Below are positions 47,201 through 60,130 of a DNA stretch of 64,000 nt, in pieces. Made by a program: the position numbers and the translations under genes. The notes under the pieces were generated by a model. The model saw only the letters and a list, made by a program, of their open reading frames with translations, did not search any database and was not told where the DNA came from. Location: NCBI RefSeq assembly GCF_003576645.1, contig NC_044929.1, positions 4,556,753 through 4,620,752 of the forward strand, given 5' to 3'. This stretch comes from Ipomoea triloba (Eukaryota; Streptophyta; Magnoliopsida; Solanales; Convolvulaceae). Every line of letters starts with the position of its first letter. Position 1 is the stretch's first letter.

Positions 47201-47349
47201 GGAACCGAAACCGATGAAACGTTAGAAAATCGAGAATTACCTCCAATATCGATAGCCAAATGTGAAATTTCATCATCATCGGATCGTTGAAGGCGCTCGG
47301 CGTTGGAATCTATTTCCTCGATGATCCGGTCGAATCGAACAGCATCCAT
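41235..47349 (-). CDS. PANK1: pantothenate kinase, PANK1-type
   Basis: Phosphorylates pantothenate, the first committed step of coenzyme A synthesis. Ten exons on the minus strand: 47349-47241, 46750-46541, 46045-45999, 44924-44808, 44178-44059, 43802-43708, 43620-43530, 42688-42557, 42429-42317, 41463-41235. All junctions are GT-AG and in phase, giving 420 residues. Motifs: [14 protein letters not shown] (phosphate binding, about 31-44), [97 protein letters not shown] and [16 protein letters not shown]. It lacks the C-terminal DUF89 phosphatase domain of plant PANK2, so it is the short form. At residue 329 the family's FFIRGH reads FFILGH. The last residues (about 365-420) are poorly conserved. 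A truncated copy lies at 28854-30148. Confidence 0.92.
41488..41682. mobile_element. insertion in PANK intron 9 absent from the duplicate
   Basis: AT-rich ~195 bp including AAAAAAGCTAATCAAAAAAG and ending TTACCAAACATGGCC. The paralogous intron at about 29100-29125 lacks it. It is MITE-like, but its ends were not resolved. Confidence 0.45.
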
Positions 47350-47698
47350 TTGCGTTTTTACTTCAGTTGATTGGCTATGCTATATCTGTATGATCGTACG
47401 CAAGGATGCTGCTTCAATTGCTTGATTATTACTCGCGCCAATCAGACCCAACATTCGCCGGAATATTCCTTTTCAGGCGAGAAAATGACAAAATTTGACT
47501 CCCGTCAACGGTTTCGTATCGAATTTGACTCGTAAGTTATTTATTCATTTCTCACATCTTTCATTTTGTTTTCCAAGACATTTTTATATTGAAAAAATTA
47601 GTACTTGAATTACCAAATTCTATTCCATACTTTTACGGGTCAAAGATTCAAATGAGAAGGAAACTGAATTTGTTGACAAAAATGGGGAGTTTTGAAAA
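47350..47698 (-). other. PANK upstream region
   Basis: Presumed promoter and 5' leader of the minus-strand kinase gene. No specific element is claimed. Confidence 0.4.
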
Positions 47699-47708
47699 GT
47701 GAACAATA

Positions 47709-48238
47709 GAGTTAATACCCAATATAGTCCTCGACTATAGTGGTTTTACTCAATTTAGTCATAAATGACTTTTTGTACTTAATTTAGTCCTCGACTTTGA
47801 TGGTTTTACACAATTTAGTCCTCTTGTTAAAAATTTTATTAGTTGACTATTAGAAATAGGGCCATAATGGTAATTTCTCATCATTTATCCCATTTGGGAT
47901 GATTCCTTACTCTTCCCCTTATTAAGATCAACGCAAAAATGCAAATTTTCATACCAAATCAACTTCAACCCTAAATAAATAAATACAGTGTAAATAAATA
48001 TTTGGGTATAAAGATTTACATTTCTGCGTGGATCTTAATAAGGGGAAGAAGCAAATGGGACGAAGGATGAGAAATTACCATTAGGACCCTATTTTTAAGC
48101 GTCAACTAACAGAATTTTTAACAAAGGACTAAATTGGGTAAAACCATCAAAGTCGATGACTAAATTGAGCACAAAAAGTCATTTAGGACTAAATTGAGTA
48201 AAACCACTATAGTCGATGACTATATTGGGTATTAACTC
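47709..48238. mobile_element. Mutator-type MITE with exact 10-bp target duplication
   Basis: Starts GAGTTAATACCCAATATAG and ends with its exact complement. Inverted similarity extends over 200 bp per arm (GACTATAGTGGTTTTACTCA / TGAGTAAAACCACTATAGTC), nearly closing the whole element. GTGAACAATA flanks it at 47699-47708 and 48239-48248. Long TIRs and a 9-11 bp duplication are Mutator features. It lies about 350 bp upstream of PANK. Confidence 0.9.
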
Positions 48239-48248
48239 GTGAACAATA

Positions 48249-50389
48249 TTAGGAAAAGAGCGTTTGGGACATGTATTTCTTGTCAGAAACATATTTATTT
48301 TTTTTCTCTTGCGTTTGAAAAGTGATACTTGCGTCTGTGGCCAACGGAGCAAGTAAGTTGTTTTAGCATTCACGTGGAAGTATTGAATAAAATATTAATA
48401 TTTATTATATATTTGTATAAGGCTCATACATCTTGTTATATTTTCATAACTTGTTTACTTGATAGTAAAAACAATAGCTTTGTAGATAGTCCGAATACTA
48501 ATGCCGCAACGTGTCCAATTTCATCAACAATTTTAACATTCATTTTGCACATGTTCATTTTCAAGTTCATATTTTTGGAATTAGTATGAATGTGTGCAGT
48601 ACTTTTTTTTTTTTTGAAAATGAATGTGTGTAGTACTTGATTTTGTATGTGTGTGTGTTTTTTTTTTCGAATTGATATTGACCTTGGAGTTAAATTTTTT
48701 GTCACTTTGTGCATAAACCTTTTTTAAACAGTGACTACATCTTATATACCAAGTGTTTTTGTTGTCAAAGTTAATGTTGATTTTGTATTTAATTTAAGCA
48801 GGTTGAGTCTAGAAGTTGAAATTAATTGTAAATTTATATTAGTTTATATTAATGAATGCACAATAAGTATTTTACATGCAGGATCAATGAATGCAGCAAT
48901 GGTGATTATTTTAAAATTTCTTCATTTTCTAGATTTAATTTGCCAAATTGATTGCGCATTGTTGTAGTATGTGCATCTTTTCAATGCAGCAATGGTGGTT
49001 ATTTTAAAATTTCTTCATTTTCTAGATTTAATTTGCCAAATTGATTGCACATTGTTGTAGTACCTGCATCTTTTCAATGCGTCAAATATGTCACGATGTT
49101 CTATTGCCCTACATTGACATTTTTAATAATGAGTTTTAAATGTAGCTACGTAAAATAATGATCTAATTAACATTTACATATTTTTATCAACATAAAGCAT
49201 ACTAGTCCTTTAGGTGTCCTGCTCGGGTTTCATTTGGTTCAACCATTATTGTTGAATGTGTTCTTGTGGTTAGACAAATCTCTAGTTAAAAGAATAGATT
49301 AGATAAGGTAGTAAAAATTTAAACATTTCAAATCATCTTAATAAAGAAATACAATTTACCTTTAAAATGAACAACTACAATGTAGTCTAAAGATATTATG
49401 GGTTAGTTTCTCGCTTCAATTTATTGGGTTATTTGAATACTCTCTTTGTCAACAAATTCTGCCCAAGTAGTTAATATGATTGACTTCAAACTACTTTTTA
49501 TATTTTTTCATAGTATTAATAAAATACCTGGTAAATAAATATATAATATTATTTTGTATTATAACTTTGATATTTAATTACAAGATGGTGTAAAAAGAAG
49601 ACAATGGGCAATGTAGTGAATATAATCAATTTTAATGAATTTGAATGTAAGGAATCCTTGAATTAGAGAAAATAAAGACAATATAACTAATGGAATTATT
49701 TCTCTTATTTAATTTATTGATAATGAATAAAATCTTTTTGAATAAAGGCATTGTAAACACCTAATTCTAAGTTAAAGAAATGCATATGTAATGTATTATT
49801 TTTTTGTTATAGCTATTAACTTGTTTAATTTAGTTTAATAAGAGTAATAGTGCGGGAAACTTACTTTTCATCAACAACAATGATGTCATTGATTTTTTAT
49901 TTCCGTTCATTGTTAAAACAAATTGTTTTGGGAGTTTGTCAATGACAAATTGACAATTGTTGTCAATAGAAGATGCGGATAAATAATACAATAGATATTG
50001 TTATAATGATATGGTAAAAATTAACTTACAAATTTCTTTAGAAATTTTCGTGCATTGATAAAATTCTTAGAACGATGTGTAAACTTGTTCAATTGGAGCT
50101 GGTGGGGTGTCTTCATTATCAATTGTTTGGACAATGGTCCTATCGTTTAAAGTTCAAGTGTAGTTATATTTCTGATCAACAATTTTGTAGTTAGGTCGCG
50201 TAGATTTGACAAACATCTTCCTCATGATAGACACTATGACCAGGCACCATGGCAAACATCTTCCTCATGATGAAGACTGAGGCTATGGGCAAACTCCATG
50301 ACCTCATTTTGTTTGGTAAAATCTGAGTGAAAAGAAGACATCCTCTTACAAGAATATGTCTTCATCGATTATGTTGCTTTAACGAAAAA

Positions 50390-50394
<5 letters not shown>
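48249..50394. other. intergenic with a 93-bp tandem duplication
   Basis: AT-rich and non-coding. A 93-bp unit starting ATGCAGCAATGGTG is tandemly duplicated at about 48891-49076 with few differences. CAAACATCTTCCTCATGAT recurs at about 50210 and 50252. No gene. Confidence 0.55.
48587..48637 (-). mobile_element. micro-insertion with 17-bp target duplication
   Basis: TGAATGTGTGCAGTACT (48587-48603) recurs with one mismatch at 48621-48637. The insert is twelve T's then GAAAA, so in reverse TTTTC plus poly(A). Confidence 0.8.
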
Positions 50395-50448
<54 letters not shown>

Positions 50449-51256
50449 TGCACTCTCGTGCGAACTCTCGCCCAGGTAGGAAATGAGAACGCTCCACAGC
50501 CGTCCACGTGTCCAGATCAACAAATCAGATGCAATTTTAAAAAATGACGCGGTGGCATTTTCGTAAATAACTGGAACTTTGGTGCACCTAGTTTCACTTA
50601 CAAGCGCACCTATTTTCGCACCTATTTTCACTTATAAGTGCGAGTAATTTACCTTGTTAATATTCATGCACCTATTTTCGCAAATATTTTCACTTACAAA
50701 TGCAAGTAATTTACCTTGTTAATATTCATGCACCTGGGTGCAACCTAAGTGTACCTAGTTTTAACATAGGTTGCACCTAGTTATAACATTAGGTGCACTT
50801 AGTATTGATGCTCACTGTACATTTTACTTGCATCTGCAATATATTTTACTTGCATCTGTAATACATTTTACTTGCATCTGCAATACATTTTACTTGCACT
50901 TGTGCAAGTAATTTACTTTGTTAACATTCATGCACCTGGTTGCAACCTATGTGCACCTAGTTATAACATTAAGTGCACCTAGTTATAATATTAGGTGCAC
51001 TTAGTATTGATGCTCATTGTACAATATACTTGCACTTGTAATACATTTTACTTGCACGTGTGCACCTATTTTCACTTGCATGTGCAAGTAATTTACCTTG
51101 TTAACATTTATGCACCTGGGTGCACCTATGTGCACCTAGTTATAACATGACGTGCACCTAGTTATAACGTTAGGTGCAACTACATTCCGGACACGTGTCG
51201 CGTTGTGATTCGTCCGCATTTCTCTCCTGGGCGGCCAGTACGCATTTGAACGCGAT

Positions 51257-51302
<46 letters not shown>
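50395..51302. mobile_element. TA-microsatellite-flanked element, copy 2
   Basis: Second copy of the element at 25880-26705, bounded by (TA)n on both sides. Ends: GGGTTGCACTCTCGTGCGAA at 50445 and TTTGAACGCGATCC at about 51258. The internal array of GTGCACCTAGTTATAACATT-like units is longer than in copy 1 (about 816 versus 742 bp). The terminal inverted repeats pair CCACGTGTCC with GGACACGTGT. Confidence 0.72.
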
Positions 51303-51307
<5 letters not shown>

Positions 51308-52588
51308 GAAGCAATATCAAGCCTAACTATTATTTTCACACTATAGCAACCAAACTGGAGCGTAAAGGTTTCGGTTCCAATTTGATAAAATTGGGAACCA
51401 AAATTGCCGATTATTGGAAAGAAGAATGCTACCAAAGAGGAAGCCAATGACTCTTTAAAAATATAACATAAAACAGGTAAGATAACTAGTATATTTTGAT
51501 TTTTATTGAAATTTCAATAAGATACATAGACAACTTAATATTGGTAAAATTAAGTGCAACTCCACAATTATTTTTATTTTTTTTAGTTTAATTTTAAATT
51601 TTAAATATTTGATGTAACCATTGTTTAAAAATTGCAGTATGAAAGAAATTTCAAAAAAAAAATTAATTATTGCATTTGAATTATTTAAAAAATTAAAAAT
51701 AGAATTTACAAAAAAAAAAAAAAAAAAAAATCGATTCAAACCGGAATTGCCAATTGCAAAACTAGAACCATTTAGAACCGTCGATTTAGAACCGAAACCG
51801 GTCAAATGTTTAATTACTCTTTTGCCTGTAGTTCAATGGACCTATTTAATTACTCTTCTATTTGAGGTTATTTGACCATTTTTTCATTGTGAAATGAATT
51901 ATCAATTCAACCTCTTGCCTAACAAAAATCAATAACGTTATTCTCAACTAAAATTTCACAAGCGATTTATTGTTATTGACTTATTTCATTTATCTTCCTT
52001 TCCGCATATTTACTAGAAAGTTATCTCAAGGATGACAATGGCTTATTTAATGAGCCAGGGCATTTTCAATACAGATAGCCTGACCTAGAACTTGACAGTT
52101 ATAGAGACAAGTGAGCTGCGTCGAATTAACATGACAAACAAAATGTGACAATGGAAGAACCACACTTAAACTAATTAAAAAACAATTCTTACATTTCAAC
52201 ATATCGAATGATTGACGGACCAAAATTGTACTTTGCCCTTAAATTAACAATGATAAATAAATCACATTGTCTAACAAAAGACTTATAAATCCCAAAACAC
52301 TTGAGAATATCACAACATTGATAACCAATGACATCGAGAACAGGGCGAGGCGTCTATTTCAAGTCTTTAACCATTAATCCAACAATGTTAATAAGAAGCT
52401 AGCCATTGTTTATATATATATATATCCAACCAGTGTATTACAAAGCCATTTCAGAAGTCCCTGACATGCAAAGTGCCTTTTAAAACGGTGTCCATAGCCA
52501 CACCAACTTTTAGGGGAAAAGAAAGAAAGAGACTAGATAAAAACCTGCCTGCATCCAGGATATCAACCCACATGAGCTCTCAATTGCT
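51303..52588. other. intergenic, ARF 3' side
   Basis: AT-rich and non-coding. It holds a degraded AACCGAAACCGG-type repeat (about 51360-51800) similar in flavour to hAT MITEs. Nothing else recognised. Confidence 0.45.
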
Positions 52589-55301
<2,713 letters not shown>

Positions 55302-55879
55302 TCAGAGCTAAAACATTATTAAAAAATCAAATCTTCCCTTGCATAGGCAGATCAGAGATGTAGGACATGTATAGATTTAATGATCAAATAAATATGCATA
55401 AAGCATGAAAGTTCACTCTAATACATACACACGGCTAGACAATAATTAACCAGCTTTTGATGGATCTTATCTTCAACTTACAATTACAATTTACAAAAGC
55501 AGAATTACACAAAATCTCAGAGATCACAGTGCTATCTTTCATCGATCTTCAGATCAGACAGTAAAACAAAAAAACTTCAAGAGAAATTCCACGTAAAATT
55601 CATCAGCAATCACAAGCTCTAAACTGGTAGTGACGAACCTCAAAGGAAACCGAAATTCAGCTGATTTTTGATTAAAAAAAAGTACCAATTATTTCAATAA
55701 AAGCGAAGCATCTAGCCTTTTTACCAAACACATGCAGTTTACGAAATCACGAACAAATTGATATTGAGAGAAGCATACTAAAGAAAACAATCATAAAATA
55801 GCTGCATAAATATAAGAAATCTAAAGACAGCATATATGAATCTGTATGTATAAGTGATGACTGCTATTTACCTGAGAAA

Positions 55880-56340
55880 ACTTTTTGGAAGAGGGATCTG
55901 ATGAGAGAGAGAGCAAGAGGGGTGAAGCTGAAGCCTGAGATTAACGCGTAATATTGGAGGCTCAGAATCGGAGAGCCAGAGGTAATAAATATTGGCAAAT
56001 TATCAATTTGGCCTCTCTATTATTCTATTTTAGTCAATTTTGATCAATACTTTTTTGTTAAAACTTTAATAATTTGAAATAATTTTAAAAAGAGGAATAA
56101 TGGTCAATTAGATCATTAAACTATACCTAATATTTTAATTGGGTTATCAAACTCATTGTAAGTTAAATATAAAATAGAATAACTAGATGTTGTGAATCTT
56201 TTAGAAAAATTGTGAGAATTTTTCTAATTAAAAGGCAGAACAAAGATAATTACTACTATCACTTGATGACTTTGACACAAGACAATGACGTAGAAGAATT
56301 GTATGTATGGCTCTAGAGTGGGGATGACCAAAACGGTTGT
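55880..56340. other. ARF leader and promoter side
   Basis: A CT/GA-rich leader region near 55900 and AT-rich sequence beyond it, probably holding the ARF promoter. No discrete element claimed. Confidence 0.4.
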
Positions 56341-56349
56341 GCCAAACTT

Positions 56350-56960
56350 CTTATTACGCTTTGGATGTGACGAATAGCATGGGATTTTGTACCAGAAGTT
56401 TGTATAACCTCATTGAGCTCTCTCCTCTAAATAGAATTTGATTGGGGGTGATGTCCTTCACGGCAAAAAATGATGGATGAAACTCAAAGAAAACATTATT
56501 GTTTGTGGCAAAATGTTTGATAGACAAGAGAGAATTGGTTAGATGGGAAACATGTAAAATATTTTGTAACTGAAGTGAACGCAAAGTAGATGATATATAA
56601 GTGTTTCTAATGTTAGAAATATTCAAACCTGTACCATTATCGGCTCGAAGAGTGGCGTTGAATGTATAGGTTTCTACTTTCTGCAAAGAATAAGAGTCTG
56701 GAGTGGCACGATGTGTAGCCCCAGTATCATGAAGTCAATTATGAGAAAACAGAGCAGCAGCTAGATCACCTGCATATGTTAGATTTGCCTGAGAAATAGG
56801 AGTATCTAAGTAGCTCTAGTAACACGGTAGAGCAGTATGACTAAGTTTGTTACAGATTTGACACTTTGAAACATAACCACGACCGCGTCCTCGACCACGA
56901 CTGCGTCCTCAACCACGACCACGACCATGAGGTTGAGTAAAAGGCTACTGCTACTAATTA
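56350..56960 (-). pseudogene. Ty1/copia gag-pol remnant
   Basis: Minus frames read a GRGRGRG basic stretch, CQICNKLSHTALPCY (a CCHC knuckle region), then DNGTGLNISNIRNTYI, LQNILHVSHLTNSLLSIKHF and NNVFFEFHPSFFAVKD, the segment between gag and integrase of copia elements. Stops interrupt it (at least one in the GRG stretch, one after the knuckle). No reverse transcriptase or LTRs were found, so it is a relic. Confidence 0.75.
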
Positions 56961-58190
56961 TCGTTACACGTGGATATTCACATGTCTTTTTGTATTTACT
57001 TTATTTGTTATTTTAAACTCTATTTACTTTATTCCTTTATTATTTAACCCATTATATATCGTTCTTTTCCACTCTAAAATGGCGTTTGGAACCTTAGATT
57101 TTTATGAAACTCTTGAATCACAAGGTAGCAAAGGTCAACAGAGAAATCAACTCCACCATGATTATACGTTAACATAGTTCAGTCTCTATTTTAGTTTGTT
57201 GCTTAGCAAACTTTGTGAACAGGAACTCAATCGCGAAACTATATATGCTTCTACTTTGACAGTTGAAGTGTATATAGTATGTAGCTTCGCAGTATTCAAT
57301 ATTTTATGAAATTGAGTGAGAGAAGAATAATTGTAGTTTGTCCAACTATGTCATTGTTGAGACATTGACTTCAAGATCTTTTTCACCAGCTTCAAGCACA
57401 TCAAAGTGTAATGTTATCTTTTTCACAACTTTAAGAGAGTGGATTATACCGTTCTCTCGGGATTGAGGGTTATGGCACCTAGTATGCAATTACAATCAAC
57501 TAGACACTAACCTTTCGCTAGAAGCTAAGCAATCCATAACACATTAGGAGCAATAACAACTAAACAAAATATAACTAGCACATATAAACTAGACTAGAAT
57601 TAAATACTAAATAAGGGAAATATGACTCAAGTTAGGGACAACAATCTTCTAAATGCAAGCGAACATATAGGATTGGGGGTAAAACACATAACCAATAAAT
57701 TAATGGGGTGCACATAGGAATCATCATCTACAAGCTACTCTCATGATCAATTAAACAAGGACTATGATAAGGAATTGACACACCTTCATGATGTATCAAT
57801 CACAAGTCGTCAAGCACACAAAACATCAAAATCTCCTTTATTTCCCATATTTTCATAGTGGAAAATAGGAATTGTGTAACTGTGTAAGTAGTAACTCATA
57901 ATCTTTACCCAACTTTGTTGTTGCCAATATTCCTCAAAGGGCATTCTAATAAATGGTGTACACTAGACATTAACAATATTCTAGCACAAATCCTTCATAA
58001 TTTCAAAGAACTCTATGTTAAAAATTAAATCATTTATGCAATAATCACAATTTGAACAATAAGCTAAATTATACAACTATAATCCAAGTCCATAAACTAA
58101 TTACTCACTCATATCATGCATGAACATAGCAAAATCACATGTAAAATCTGTAAATAACAAAAATGGAGAGAGAAACGTCACAAGTAAAAT
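56961..58190. other. sequence separating two copia gag pieces
   Basis: About 1.2 kb without recognisable coding. Its two edges share ~40 bp (CGACCACG...GTAAAAGGCTACTGCTACT at 56915-56957 and 58210-58252). It is either an insertion with a duplicated edge or the join of two separate remnants. Confidence 0.4.
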
Positions 58191-58480
58191 CACAAGTCCA
58201 CAACTACGACCTCGACCACGACCACGGGGCTGTGTAAAAGGCTACTGCTACTGCGGATTGGTAGTGGTTGGCCTTTCTTGTGCAACAAGTGTTGATGATG
58301 GGGCTGGAGCATCCAGAGAAACGTCATCTACATAGATAATTTGATGTGCAGTTAGGTAGTCATTGAGTTGATCAATGGTGATAGGTTTCTTGGTGGTTAA
58401 TGAGTAAATCATTGCGTGGAACTCATGATGGAGGCCCTTTAACCTTGAACAGATAGAGATTTTGTGGTCAAGCGGCATGA
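58191..58480 (-). pseudogene. copia gag fragment
   Basis: Minus frame includes LKGLHHEFHAMIYSLTTKKP, ITIDQLNDYLTAHQ and an RGRGR tail, the C-terminal part of a copia gag (UBN2-type) domain. In minus-strand order it precedes the remnant at 56350-56960, so the two may once have been one element. Confidence 0.7.
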
Positions 58481-58568
58481 AGTGATTTTTTCAAGTGGGA
58501 GATCATGGGTTCGGGCTTCAGTAGGTTGAGAAAGTATATGAGCAGATATTAACAAGGTATCCAAAAAA
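58455..58568 (+). mobile_element. SINE, same family as 14767-14947
   Basis: GTGGTCAAGCGGCATGAAGT (A-box-like), ATCATGGGTTCGGGCTTC (B-box-like), CAGTAGGTTGAGAAAGTATA and an A-tail at 58561-58568. It matches the order and wording of the SINE at 14.8 kb. Confidence 0.7.
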
Positions 58569-59297
58569 AATCTAATTGGACTGCTAGCTTTGGCAAGTAG
58601 TCCAAGTACCTAATTAAAGTTTTTTCTTTTTTTAGTTGAAGGGATAAATTGTCTTTTCAAGAATGTATTTGACTTTTTATCCCCTTTTTTTTTTTTTTTT
58701 TTACCTACAGCATCCCATAACCTCACCACTACAACTACAAGATTAATTGAAATTTTGTACATCATTTTATATTTCAACTTAACACTGGAGTAATTAGAAA
58801 ACGACATGCCACTATTATCCTGTCCTTCAAAAACTGCAGGGAGTGGAAAACACGTAAGGGGAAAATCCAGAGAGCGGAGAATAAGAGAATTGCCCCTCCA
58901 TAGCCGGAGCCAGGTAAGGTTCTGACTCGATTCTTTCTTCTGTAATTTGCAACATAATTGTAATCATCTTTCAGCTACTTTCATTATGCATCCTATTTCT
59001 TCACTCTTTCCATAAATCCATATAGTTCCATCTTATTATTTGTTTCTTTCTTTTTAATTTCTTTGACCTTTGGAGAGATTAGCTTCAATTGTAATAATAG
59101 TAATTTAGATTTATTTACATCAAATAATAAGTTGAGTAGTGGAACTGATGTAAATGCTAAGATGCTTGAGCTTTTGCTCTTGCTTGATGATCAGTTTTAA
59201 AATTCAAGAATTGTGATTCTGGAAAGTAAAAGCTGGAAATGAAATTAAAATCTTAGCTTTTGAAGAAAATATTGAAATTGAGAATAACTGTAAAGAG

Positions 59298-59367
59298 CTA
59301 AGATTTTTGCTTGTCATCCATATATCATGGTCATGCTAATCTTCTTTGTATGGATGTCCGGAAGGAC
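59298..59367 (-). pseudogene. U6 snRNA-like retropseudogene
   Basis: On the minus strand it reads GTCCTTCCGGACATCC, then ATACAAAGAAGATTAGCATG, then GGATGACAAGCAAAAATC. This follows U6 in order (5' stem, AGAGAAGATTAGCATGG core, GGATGACACGCAAATTC-type 3' part). About 15 bases between stem and core are missing and there are substitutions such as ACAGAG to ACAAAG. No usable promoter context was seen. It lies in the AMSH2-like 5' intron. Confidence 0.72.
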
Positions 59368-59511
59368 AAAAGAGCCAAGAGATATTTGTTTGGCATCGGC
59401 CGGGTTGGCTGAGTTCAGCCCCTGCTCGATTCGAGACGTGGCCCTGTGGCCATGGAGGGATGTTATTAAATATTTAATGCCCACCTACTTATCACCAATT
59501 TGTTATAAGAA

Positions 59512-59603
59512 GGATACGACAACCAGATAACCAAAGAACTCCGTGGTTAAGCGTGCTTGGCCCCCAAGATGGGTGATCTACTCGGAAGTAAGCATAGTGC
59601 AAC
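59512..59603 (+). pseudogene. 5S rRNA-like sequence
   Basis: GGATACGACAACCAGA, AGAACTCCGTGGTTAAGCGT, GCTTGG, GATGGGTGATCTACTCGGAA and a final TGCAAC follow plant 5S rRNA from end to end, with about 20 bases missing. The internal control region is recognisable (GTTAAGCGTGCTTGG). It may be a retroposed 5S copy or a relic of a Cassandra-type LTR, which contains 5S sequence. No LTR partner was found. Confidence 0.7.
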
Positions 59604-60130
59604 GCTAAGATTCATCAATATTTGTGGATGGAATTGCAACAGTAGTGTATATATTCGGGCTATGAATTTATCAGTTATACTCAGTGAGTTGGATATACTT
59701 GCGATAATAAGAGCTAGCCCTTCGCACTCCCTTGTATCAAAAAGGAAATGAATTTTGCAAAGGATAAGGATAGAGCACTGATCAAATAGGGGTGTTTGTA
59801 TAGTTGTATTAAGGGCACAGGAACTGTGAATGCAAATTTTATATAGAATATGCACTTCCTTCCTAGAAATGTGTGAGGGACAATAGATCAGGACAGACCT
59901 TTTCTCAAATTTAGTTTTTGTATTCTGCTATAGAGTAACTTGCTGCTGAATACATTTGTTTTTTTTTTATGTTTTGTTTGAAATTGCTAAATGCTGTGGT
60001 AACCAATGTTTGTTCCAGACTTTGTAGATTTCTAGACTTCAGCATAACCATACAACAAAAGGCTACACAACCTCGTTTGGAAGTTCTGGCACAGTGGCAT
60101 CCGAACCTAAATCCTATTTCCATTAACTTA

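Noticed and set aside
59512..59603. Functional 5S rRNA gene
   Set aside because: About 20 bases are missing and several conserved positions are changed. It is a single copy within an intron.
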